NCBI GenBank assembly: GCA_030378005.1
Contig: JAUCGF010000122.1
Location: forward strand, 1 to 41,227
DNA: 41,227 nt
Direction of reading: 5' to 3'
From: Desulfococcaceae bacterium HSG9
GTDB lineage: Bacteria > Desulfobacterota > Desulfobacteria > Desulfobacterales > JAUCGF01
The notes below the pieces were generated by a model. It ran no database searches. It saw only the letters and a program-made list of their open reading frames with translations, and was not told the origin of the DNA. Shown piece by piece: positions 24,968-32,047 of the stretch. Within the stretch, counting starts at the first letter, position 1. Every line of letters begins with the position of its first letter. The translations under genes and the position numbers were made by a program.

Positions 24968-25807
24968 ATGGAACCAAACAAGCAAACTGTTGAAACCAAA
25001 TTCAAAGATTTAAAAAAAATCTTGCATAAAATGGAAAAAGTATTGGTGGCCTTTTCCGGTGGAGTGGACAGCACCATGCTCCTTAAAACAGCCAGGGATG
25101 TTCTCGGAGACAATGTTATGGCTGTGACGGCCATATCTGCAAGCACGCCTTCGCATGAAAGGCGTGATGCTCCTATACTCGCCGCCGGCATGGGAGTGAA
25201 ACATCTGTGTGTGGAAACGCATGAGTTGAACATGCCTGAATTTGTAGAAAATTCGGCCGAAAAATGCTATCTCTGCAAGAAATACCGCTTCGGCCTGCTC
25301 ATCGAAATGGCCCGCGCAAAGGGCTTTCCCTGGGTTGCGGATGGCGGCAATTCGGATGACCATCAGGATTATCGGCCCGGATTAAAGGCTGTGGCTGAGT
25401 TGGGCGTGCGCAGTCCTTTGAGCGAAGCCGGGCTGGCTAAAAATGAAATCCGCCTGTTATCTGAAAAACTGGGCCTTTCCACTTGGAATAAGCCCGCTTA
25501 TGCCTGTCTGGCAACGCGCATTCCTTACGGCAACCCCATCACAGTGGAAAAGCTTAAACAAATAGATGACGGCGAGACATTTATTCATACACTGGGGATT
25601 ACCGGTCAGGTGAGAGTCCGGCATTACGGCGACACCGCGCGTATCGAAGCGGACCCGCAAGGCATTGAACAGTTGGCGCTCAATCCGTTACGTGACCGGG
25701 TGGTGGCGCAATTTAAAAAAATCGGCTTTCATTTTATCACTCTTGATCTTGGTGGATACACCATGGGAAGCCTTAACAAAGATTTGAACTTGACGGATAA
25801 AAATTAA
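24968..25807 (+). CDS. larE: LarE, ATP-dependent sulfur transferase for nickel-pincer nucleotide
   Basis: A 279-aa PP-loop enzyme. SGGVDS at residues 30-35 is the pyrophosphatase motif. LarE adenylates the pyridinium dicarboxylate made by LarB and inserts sulfur. Besides C180 (PAYACLATRIPYG), which corresponds to the sacrificial Cys of Lactobacillus LarE, there are C100 and C103 (KCYLCKK). That three-Cys set marks LarE types proposed to carry a [4Fe-4S] cluster and reuse sulfur. ATG 24968 is chosen; an in-frame GTG at 24914 would add 18 unrelated residues. larB follows after 3 bp. Confidence 0.9.
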   Translation: MEPNKQTVETKFKDLKKILHKMEKVLVAFSGGVDSTMLLKTARDVLGDNVMAVTAISASTPSHERRDAPILAAGMGVKHLCVETHELNMPEFVENSAEKCYLCKKYRFGLLIEMARAKGFPWVADGGNSDDHQDYRPGLKAVAELGVRSPLSEAGLAKNEIRLLSEKLGLSTWNKPAYACLATRIPYGNPITVEKLKQIDDGETFIHTLGITGQVRVRHYGDTARIEADPQGIEQLALNPLRDRVVAQFKKIGFHFITLDLGGYTMGSLNKDLNLTDKN

Positions 25808-25810
25808 CTT

Positions 25811-26575
25811 ATGGACAACAAACATTTAAAAGAATTGCTTGAACAGGTCAAAAGCGGCCGGATAGATACGGACGCAGCCCTGCATCAATTGAAAAAATTG
25901 CCTTATGAAAATCTCGGTTATGCCAGAATCGATCATCACCGGTGTATGCGTAACGGCGTCCCGGAGGTTATCTATTGTGAAGGCAAAACCATACCGCAAA
26001 TACAGGGAATCGTGGAAAAACTCAGCCAATATAACGAGAATATTCTCGCCACGCGCGCCAATCCGGATGTGTATGCGGGAATACAGGACGTTATTCCAGA
26101 CTGCGTTTACCATGAAATGGCTCGGATTGTAGTTGTCAAACCGCGCTCAGTAAACCAAGTAGGCAATTTAGCGGTGGTATGCGCAGGAACATCGGATATG
26201 CCGGTAGGTGAGGAAGCTGCGATTACAGCCGAAGTGCTTGGCAACAATGTCAATCGTATTTACGATGTGGGCGTGGCCGGTCTTCACCGCCTCTTGGGGG
26301 TTTGTGATGATCTTTTCAAAGCCCACGTTGCCATCGTCATTGCGGGTATGGAGGGCGCTCTGGCCAGTGTTGTGGGGGGCCTGGTATCCTGTCCCGTTAT
26401 CGGTGTGCCAACCAGCGTGGGTTACGGCGCGAGTTTCGGGGGCATTGCCGCCCTGCTCAGTATGCTTAACAGTTGCGCTTCCGGCGTCAGTGTCGTTAAT
26501 ATCGACAACGGCTTTGGTGCCGGTTTTCAGGCCAGCCTGATCAACAAAGCGATTGCTAAAAATGAGGATGATTGA
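25811..26575 (+). CDS. larB: LarB, nicotinate adenine dinucleotide carboxylase/hydrolase
   Basis: A 254-aa protein with a PurE-like fold at the C-terminal two thirds. LarB carboxylates the pyridinium ring of NaAD at C5 and releases AMP, the first step to the nickel-pincer cofactor. Family patterns are visible: VVCAGTSDMPVGEEAAITAE, YDVGVAGLHRLL, AIVIAGMEGALASVVGGL, PVIGVPTSVGYGASFGGIAA and VNIDNGFGAGF. The N-terminal helical part (LKELLEQVKSGRIDTDAALH) is also typical. It is nearly contiguous with larE, clearly one operon, and is followed by a REP-like palindrome before larC. Confidence 0.93.
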   Translation: MDNKHLKELLEQVKSGRIDTDAALHQLKKLPYENLGYARIDHHRCMRNGVPEVIYCEGKTIPQIQGIVEKLSQYNENILATRANPDVYAGIQDVIPDCVYHEMARIVVVKPRSVNQVGNLAVVCAGTSDMPVGEEAAITAEVLGNNVNRIYDVGVAGLHRLLGVCDDLFKAHVAIVIAGMEGALASVVGGLVSCPVIGVPTSVGYGASFGGIAALLSMLNSCASGVSVVNIDNGFGAGFQASLINKAIAKNEDD

Positions 26576-26584
26576 CGAATAGCC

Positions 26585-26662
26585 AGTAGGTCGGGTTAGC
26601 GCAGCGTAACCCGACAAAAAATGATTTTAACGTCGGGTTACGCTGCGCTGACCCGACCTACT
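26585..26662. repeat. REP-like inverted pair (GTCGGGTTACGC family) between larB and larC
   Basis: AGTAGGTCGGGTTAGCGCAG... (26585-26615) and its inverted copy (26632-26662) are 31-bp units that are each palindromic (GTCGGGTTA...TAACCCGAC). Same family as 17254-17317. Such REP pairs within operons can change downstream mRNA level. Confidence 0.78.
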
Positions 26663-26685
26663 GCTTCAACGAAAAATGATAACTT

Positions 26686-27864
26686 ATGAAAATAGCCTAT
26701 TTTGACTGTTTTGCCGGTGCCAGCGGAGACATGATCCTCGGTGCGTTAATGGATGCGGGGCTGCCCGCGGACACCCTCAAAACGGAGCTTGACAAACTGG
26801 GTCTGACCCATTACGATTTACAGCTTAAAAAAGTACTTAAAAGAGGTATTGGCGGCAGCCAGGCGGTTGTCATCGTGGATGAAGACCATCACGGCCATCA
26901 TCATCGACATCTATCTCACATCCGTGAGATCATTAGCACCAGTACGTTAGATGAAGCGGTCAAAGCTGAAAGCATCCGCATTTTTCAACGCCTGGCCGAA
27001 GCTGAGGCCAAAGTGCACCGCACATCCATAGAAAAAATTCATTTCCACGAAGTGGGCGCTATGGACGCTATTATTGATGTTGTGGGTGCGGTTGCCGGCT
27101 TTGCGGCCTTGGGAATTCAGAAAATATGCTGCTCTCCGATGCATCTGGGAACCGGAACCGTCAAATGCGCGCATGGCGTTTTACCAGTGCCGGCTCCGGC
27201 CACAGCCGAACTTGTCAAAGGTTTTCCTGTATATTCCACCGGTGTTGAAGGCGAACTTTTAACGCCTACCGGTGCCGCTATTCTGACAACCCTGGCATCC
27301 ACTTTCGGCCCTATGCCGCCGATGTCAGTGCAAAAAATCGGATATGGTGCGGGTACGACGGACCCGTCGCTTCCCAACTTTCTGCGGGTGTCAATCGGCG
27401 CAGCGCCCGAAGATATTGCCGATTGCGAAATCGAGCATGCTGCGGTCATTGAAACCAATATTGATGATATGAATCCACAGATATACGATCATGTCATCGC
27501 CAAAATATTGGAAATGGGCGCAATGGATATCTATCTGACACCGGTACAGATGAAAAAAAACCGTAGCGGCACATTGCTAACTGTGATATGTGATCCCCAA
27601 GCGGTAAATAAATTTGCTGATTTTTTATTGCGAGAGACCACCACTATCGGGATGCGTTGGCGCATTGAAAATCGGCTCAAAGCGATTCGCCTGATAAAAA
27701 AACTGGACACCCGTTTTGGCCCTGTGCGTTTCAAGTATGCCCGGCTTGGCAACGAAACAGTCAACATCACACCGGAATATGACGACTGTAAACGGATAGC
27801 ATTAGAAAACAAAATACCTCTTAAAGAGGTAATGGCGGAACTCAACAGTCTAAGCAGAAATTGA
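26686..27864 (+). CDS. larC: LarC, nickel insertion protein for pincer nucleotide (fused single frame)
   Basis: A 392-aa protein that inserts nickel into the pincer nucleotide in a CTP-dependent reaction. It opens with YFDCFAGASGDMILGALMDAG, the LarC signature. A His-rich loop (DEDHHGHHHRHLSH) at about residues 65-78 should bind nickel, and HFHEVGAMDAIIDVVGA and ETNIDDMNPQIYDHVIAKIL are conserved. In Lactobacillus the two halves LarC1 and LarC2 are joined by programmed frameshifting; here the gene is one uninterrupted frame. It lies 110 bp after larB, separated by a REP-like repeat. No larA (lactate racemase) is found in the window. Confidence 0.93.
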   Translation: MKIAYFDCFAGASGDMILGALMDAGLPADTLKTELDKLGLTHYDLQLKKVLKRGIGGSQAVVIVDEDHHGHHHRHLSHIREIISTSTLDEAVKAESIRIFQRLAEAEAKVHRTSIEKIHFHEVGAMDAIIDVVGAVAGFAALGIQKICCSPMHLGTGTVKCAHGVLPVPAPATAELVKGFPVYSTGVEGELLTPTGAAILTTLASTFGPMPPMSVQKIGYGAGTTDPSLPNFLRVSIGAAPEDIADCEIEHAAVIETNIDDMNPQIYDHVIAKILEMGAMDIYLTPVQMKKNRSGTLLTVICDPQAVNKFADFLLRETTTIGMRWRIENRLKAIRLIKKLDTRFGPVRFKYARLGNETVNITPEYDDCKRIALENKIPLKEVMAELNSLSRN

Positions 27865-27895
27865 TAGAGGGATGCAAATTAAATAACTTACCCAT

Positions 27896-27955
27896 CAGGA
27901 GTGCTGACTTCAAGTCAGCTTTTCCCGTGGCGCAAGTTGAAGCTTGCACTCCTCT
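27896..27955. repeat. Cloverleaf-like palindromic repeat
   Basis: Outer AGGAGTGC and GCACTCCT enclose two inner hairpins, GCTGACTT/AAGTCAGC and GCAAG/CTTGC. Part of the left arm resembles the hairpin at 1726-1740. The remaining gap up to the aldehyde oxidoreductase gene (28062) holds no gene. Confidence 0.6.
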
Positions 27956-28061
27956 GTGTTAATGTGTATAAGCTATTTAATTTCTAATCCTAATTCAAAA
28001 AAATTTTCGACAAGGCACTGAATAAATCAAAATAATAACATTTAAAAAGGAGGGGAATTCT

Positions 28062-29804
28062 ATGGACAAAATTTTAAGAATTGATGTAGGCGCCCAAGGA
28101 GGGCCCAAAGCTGACGTAACACCCATCGGAGATTATGCCGGATTTGCCGGCCGCGGTTTGACATCAGCCATTGTTGCTAAAGAAGTGCCGCCGCTTTGCC
28201 ATCCACTTGGCGAAGACAACAAACTGATAATCGCACCGGGATTACTCAGCGGTTCGGCCGCGGCCATGTCCGGACGCATTTCGGTGGGATGCAAAAGCCC
28301 GCTGACCGGAGGAATCAAAGAAGCCAATTCGGGCGGCCAGGCATCTCAGGTGCTTGCCAGACTGGGATATGCGGCTATCGTGCTTGAGGGCAAACCTTCA
28401 GATGACACCATCTATAAGGTGTGCATCAATAAAGACGGCGTCAAAGTGGAAGCCGATAACAGCCTTAAAATGCTTGGCAACTATGATACAGTCGAAAAGT
28501 TGATACAAGAATTCGGTGATAAGATCGCAACCATTTCCATCGGCCAGGCCGGTGAAATGAAACTGGCGGCCGCTTCGGTCGCTTTTAGCGATATGGAGCT
28601 TCGCCCCACCCGACATGCCGGGCGCGGCGGCGTTGGTGCCGTTATGGGAGCCAAACAGATCAAAGCTATCGTGCTGGATGACAGCGGCATGAGCCGCAGA
28701 GAACCCGCTGACCCCGAAAAATTCAAAGCGGCTAACAAGGAATTTGTCGCCGGCCTGAAAAAACATCCGGTCTCCGGTGAAGGAATGCCGGCTTACGGAA
28801 CAAACGTATTGACCAATGTGATCAACGAAGCCGGAGGCTATCCGACGAATAATTTTTCCATCGGACAGTTTGAAGGTGCGAGTAAAATCAGCGGTGAAGC
28901 CCAGGCGGAGTTGGAAAATGCTCGCGGCGGTGAAGGATCAGCCACCCACGGATGTCACAAAGGCTGCGTCATTCGCTGTTCCGGAACTTTCTATGACAAG
29001 GACGGCAACTATGTAACCAAACAGCCTGAATACGAAACTGTTTGGGCGCATGGCGGCAATTGCGGTATCGACGATCTTGATGCCATTGCGGCTTTGGATC
29101 GTTTAGATGATGATTTCGGTCTGGACACCATCGAAATGGGTGCCACTATCGGTGTTGCCATGGAGGCCGGTCTTGCCGAATTCGGCGATGCCCAAGCCGC
29201 TATCAAGCTGGTGAAAGAGGTTGGTGAAGGCACTGCTCTGGGACGTGTTCTTGGCAGCGGAGCCGCGGTTACCGGCAAAGTCTTCAGCGTTGAACGCGTT
29301 CCCGTAGTGAAGGGACAATCAATGCCGGCTTATGATCCTCGAGCGGTTCAAGGTATCGGTGTGACGTATGCCACCACAACTATGGGAGCCGATCACACCG
29401 CCGGATATGCCGTAGCTACCAACATTCTGGGTGTGGGCGGCAGTGTGGACCCGCAGAAACCCGAAGGACAGATTGAGCTTTCCCGAAATCTGCAAATCGC
29501 CACGACCGCCATTGACTGTACCGGGATGTGCTTGTTTATCGCCTTTCCCATTTTGGATCAGCCGGAAACATTCCAAGCGCTGGTAGATTTAATCTCCGGT
29601 TTTACCGGCCAGGAAATGACTGCGGATGGCGTCACCGAACTTGGAAAGGCCGTTCTGACATGCGAGCGCGACTTCAACGCCCGTGCCGGGATGACACCAA
29701 AAGACGACCGCCTGCCCGAATACTTTAAAAAAGAGGCATTGGCACCGCATAATATCACCTTTAATGTTAAAGATGAAGAGCTTGATACGGTTTTTAACTG
29801 GTAA
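28062..29804 (+). CDS. aor: Aldehyde ferredoxin oxidoreductase family protein
   Basis: A 580-aa tungsto- or molybdopterin enzyme that oxidises aldehydes to acids and reduces ferredoxin. The N-terminal domain shows LRIDVG...TPIGDYAGFAGRGL and GRISVGCKSPLTGG; ELRPTRHAGRGGVGAVMGAK is the pterin-side signature. The Fe-S ligands are GCHKGCVIRC, spaced C-x3-C-x3-C where the family normally has C-x2-C-x3-C, with a fourth Cys in DCTGMCLF. AAAAAGGAGG precedes the start. A strong terminator follows. Between the Lar genes and the alcohol dehydrogenase it fits aldehyde removal. The odd Cys spacing may mark a subfamily. Confidence 0.88.
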   Translation: MDKILRIDVGAQGGPKADVTPIGDYAGFAGRGLTSAIVAKEVPPLCHPLGEDNKLIIAPGLLSGSAAAMSGRISVGCKSPLTGGIKEANSGGQASQVLARLGYAAIVLEGKPSDDTIYKVCINKDGVKVEADNSLKMLGNYDTVEKLIQEFGDKIATISIGQAGEMKLAAASVAFSDMELRPTRHAGRGGVGAVMGAKQIKAIVLDDSGMSRREPADPEKFKAANKEFVAGLKKHPVSGEGMPAYGTNVLTNVINEAGGYPTNNFSIGQFEGASKISGEAQAELENARGGEGSATHGCHKGCVIRCSGTFYDKDGNYVTKQPEYETVWAHGGNCGIDDLDAIAALDRLDDDFGLDTIEMGATIGVAMEAGLAEFGDAQAAIKLVKEVGEGTALGRVLGSGAAVTGKVFSVERVPVVKGQSMPAYDPRAVQGIGVTYATTTMGADHTAGYAVATNILGVGGSVDPQKPEGQIELSRNLQIATTAIDCTGMCLFIAFPILDQPETFQALVDLISGFTGQEMTADGVTELGKAVLTCERDFNARAGMTPKDDRLPEYFKKEALAPHNITFNVKDEELDTVFNW

Positions 29805-29833
29805 GCCAGGGAGAGTCGTACCCTGAATACATG

Positions 29834-29866
29834 GGGAGTTCTTTTACAGAACTCCCTTAATTTTTT
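29834..29866 (+). terminator. Intrinsic terminator after aor
   Basis: GGGAGTTCT (29834-29842) pairs perfectly with AGAACTCCC (29848-29856), 5-nt loop, followed by TTAATTTTTTCTT. Confidence 0.85.
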
Positions 29867-29886
29867 CTTAAAAAAGGAGAACAATC

Positions 29887-30162
29887 ATGCCGAAATATAT
29901 TATTGAACGTGAAATCCCGGGAGCGGGTAATCTGTCTCAGGAAGAATTACAAGGAATCTCTCAAAAATCATGTGGCATACTCCATGAAATGGGACCTCAG
30001 ATACAGTGGGTTGAGAGCTATGTTACAAACGATAAAATCTATTGCGTCTATATTGCTCCTGATGAGGCGGCCGTAAAAGAACACGCGGAAAAAGGCGGTT
30101 TTCCGGCCAATTGCGTTTCCGAGGTCAAATCGATTATTAATCCGACAACTGCTGAAGCTTGA
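29887..30162 (+). CDS. DUF4242 / SCO4226-like small protein, probable nickel binder
   Basis: A 91-aa ferredoxin-fold protein. The pattern PKYIIEREIPGAGNLSQEEL, WVESYVTNDKIYCVYIAPDE, AVKEHAEKGGFPANCVSEVK is that of the DUF4242 family, whose member SCO4226 from Streptomyces binds nickel. AAAAGGAGA precedes ATG 29887. It sits between aor and the iron-type alcohol dehydrogenase, close to the nickel-cofactor genes larEBC. That context makes nickel binding attractive, but the metal is inferred from the family and neighbours, not seen in the sequence. Confidence 0.75.
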   Translation: MPKYIIEREIPGAGNLSQEELQGISQKSCGILHEMGPQIQWVESYVTNDKIYCVYIAPDEAAVKEHAEKGGFPANCVSEVKSIINPTTAEA

Positions 30163-30194
30163 TTCTGAGGATAAAATAAATTCCCTGACCATCT

Positions 30195-30232
30195 GTGAAA
30201 CGTGAAACGTAAATTCACGCATCACGTTTCAC
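30195..30232. repeat. GAAACGTGA-family palindrome, copy 2
   Basis: GTGAAACGTGA and TCACGTTTCAC pair around a degenerate centre; the right arm is the same as that of the repeat at 6934-6976 (TTCACGCATCACGTTTCA). It lies in the 224-bp gap before the alcohol dehydrogenase gene. Confidence 0.65.
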
Positions 30233-30386
30233 GTTTTAAAAATTACAATTGATGAAATAAACCTCCCGTTTTTTAATCTTAATCTGAACGATTAAAATTA
30301 AGAATTCACAATCAAAATACAAATGGAGAAGTTATTTTGTCCTGACTCTTAACCATCCGATTGCAGCCATATAAAGGAGGAACATA

Positions 30387-31604
30387 ATGGCAATCAATAT
30401 TGAAAGAAAACAATTCCCTTTGCTGTACGTACACCAACACTCCCGCGGCATCGTGGGATGGGGCGCCCATAAAATGGCCTCTCAGGAATGCCAAATGTGC
30501 GGTATAAAACATGCCTTGCTGGTAACCACAGGACTGAAAGGCACCGGCATTGTGGATGAAGTCGAAGGTGTGCTTAAAGCGGGCGACATCGCTGTAACCC
30601 GTTTCGAGAACGTTACTTCCAATCCCAAAGACTATGAATGCAAAGAAGGGGCGCAGGTTTACTTAGATGCCGGGTGTGACGGTGTTGTGTCAGTGGGCGG
30701 CGGAAGCGCTCACGACGCTGGCAAGGGTATCCGCATTATGGTGACCAATGAAGGGGCTGACACCAACCTTCGGGAATTTTGCGCTTTTCTTGATCCCCAC
30801 TATTCGACCCGCATCCCCACTTACAAGATGGTGACAATCCCCCAGGTGGCTATTAATACAACGACCGGCACCGGGGCTGAAGGCACGGCTTTCGCTATTA
30901 TCAATGATGAAGAGTGGGTTTACAAACTGATTTTGGTTGTGCCGGGCGTCGCACCTTTTGTCGGTATTAATGATCCCGCTTTTATGAGACTTCAACCCCC
31001 TCACATGGTCGCATGGGCCGGGATGGATGCCTTTTGCCATGCTATGGAGCCTTTTATCGGCCGTTTCAATATGCCGGTGGTGCATGGTGTCGCGCTGAGA
31101 GCGATCAAGCTTCTGAGTGAAAATATTCGCCAAGCATATTCGAATCCGGCTAATGATGCGGCCATTGAAAATATGGCTTGGGCCCAGTATGTGGCCTCCA
31201 TGTCTTATAACATGGGCGGAGGCATGGGCATGGTGCATGGAACCGCTCACATGTTGTCAATTATCAAAGACCTTCATCACGGATATACCAATGCGATTAT
31301 GATGATGCCGGTCGAGCGCTTTAACGTGGTGGCCGTTCCGGAACGCTTTAAGGAGATCGGTCAGGCCATGGGCCTTGATGTTCACCACCTGAATCCTGTA
31401 AAAGCCGCCGACATCACTTTGGATGAAATTGAACGACTTCGTAACGACGTGGGCATCCCGCAAGTTCCGCTCAGAGAGTTCGATTTCAGCGAAGAAGACA
31501 TCGAACACACGGCCAAATGGGCAAGCAATGACCTGTCACGAGAAGCCAACCCCCGCGATATCACACCTGAACAGATTAAGGACATTATGCGCGCCTGTAT
31601 CTAA
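30387..31604 (+). CDS. Iron-type alcohol dehydrogenase, mycofactocin-linked MNO/MDO-like
   Basis: A 405-aa group III (iron-type) alcohol dehydrogenase. It resembles NDMA-dependent methanol dehydrogenase (MNO/MDO) of actinobacteria in several blocks: LLVTTGLKGTGIVDEVEG, NVTSNPKDYECKEGAQVY, CDGVVSVGGGSAHDAGKG and TTTGTGAEGTAFA. Metal-ligand regions are MDAFCHAMEPF, MVHGTAHMLSI and HHGYTNAIMMM. MNO-type enzymes hold NAD(H) tightly and need mycofactocin as acceptor in the cell. An mftA follows directly, supporting that reading. AAAGGAGG precedes ATG 30387 and a perfect terminator follows. The alcohol used, methanol or a longer one, is not determined by the sequence. Confidence 0.87.
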   Translation: MAINIERKQFPLLYVHQHSRGIVGWGAHKMASQECQMCGIKHALLVTTGLKGTGIVDEVEGVLKAGDIAVTRFENVTSNPKDYECKEGAQVYLDAGCDGVVSVGGGSAHDAGKGIRIMVTNEGADTNLREFCAFLDPHYSTRIPTYKMVTIPQVAINTTTGTGAEGTAFAIINDEEWVYKLILVVPGVAPFVGINDPAFMRLQPPHMVAWAGMDAFCHAMEPFIGRFNMPVVHGVALRAIKLLSENIRQAYSNPANDAAIENMAWAQYVASMSYNMGGGMGMVHGTAHMLSIIKDLHHGYTNAIMMMPVERFNVVAVPERFKEIGQAMGLDVHHLNPVKAADITLDEIERLRNDVGIPQVPLREFDFSEEDIEHTAKWASNDLSREANPRDITPEQIKDIMRACI

Positions 31605-31651
31605 AACTGACGCCTGTCTGTCTTAACAGGGCGGGCCGGTTGGCAAGATTT

Positions 31652-31696
31652 AAAAATCGGGTTTCTGAGCATCAGTTTAGAAACCCGATTTTTTAT
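31652..31696 (+). terminator. Intrinsic terminator after the alcohol dehydrogenase gene
   Basis: AAAAATCGGGTTTCT (31652-31666) pairs perfectly with AGAAACCCGATTTTT (31679-31693), 12-nt loop, T-run at the end. It works in either direction and separates the dehydrogenase from the second mftA. Confidence 0.85.
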
Positions 31697-31748
31697 CCCA
31701 TGCTAATTTAACACCCTATTTTTTATTCTAAAAAAGGAGATGCTAAAA

Positions 31749-31907
31749 ATGGAATATCAGCAAGAATGTGAAAAAAATCCCCAAAAAGAGAGTGCAACAA
31801 ACAGAGAACTGAATACGGATAAAAAGATAACGAACAATGATATTTTTTTAACCGAAGAAATCACCATTGAAGAAATGGCCATAGATGGAATTTGCGGAGT
31901 TTATTAG
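31749..31907 (+). CDS. mftA: Mycofactocin precursor peptide MftA, canonical Val-Tyr form
   Basis: A 52-aa precursor ending EEMAIDGICGVY, the canonical mycofactocin terminus. The acidic segment TEEITIEEMA before the core parallels EEIQIEELA of the first precursor, while the N-terminal halves differ (this one has MEYQQECEKNPQKESA), so the two are old paralogues rather than a fresh duplication. AAAAAGGAGA lies 8 nt before ATG 31749. No mftB or mftC is adjacent, so it must be processed by the pair encoded at 17625-18915 or by other copies elsewhere. It follows an MNO-type dehydrogenase and precedes an MFS transporter. Confidence 0.93.
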   Translation: MEYQQECEKNPQKESATNRELNTDKKITNNDIFLTEEITIEEMAIDGICGVY

Positions 31908-31966
31908 GAATTTTGAGCTGCCAACTTAGTGTGGGACAAACATATGTTTTTTTGAAGGCGGATTCA

Positions 31967-32047
31967 ATGTGCCGTTTTGCCGAAAGCCTGACAGATTTGC
32001 ACAGGCATATTACCTCTAACGAAATAGCTATTGAGAATATAGCCTGA
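31967..32047 (+). CDS. Possible 26-aa mini-peptide resembling the MftA leader
   Basis: ATG 31967 opens a 26-codon frame ending SNEIAIENIA and stopping immediately before the MFS start (TGA then ATG). NEIAIENIA resembles the EEITIEEMA segment of the MftA just upstream but lacks the DGICGVY core. It may be a decayed third precursor, a leader peptide coupled to the transporter, or chance. The Shine-Dalgarno (AAGGCGG) is weak. Confidence 0.3.
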   Translation: MCRFAESLTDLHRHITSNEIAIENIA

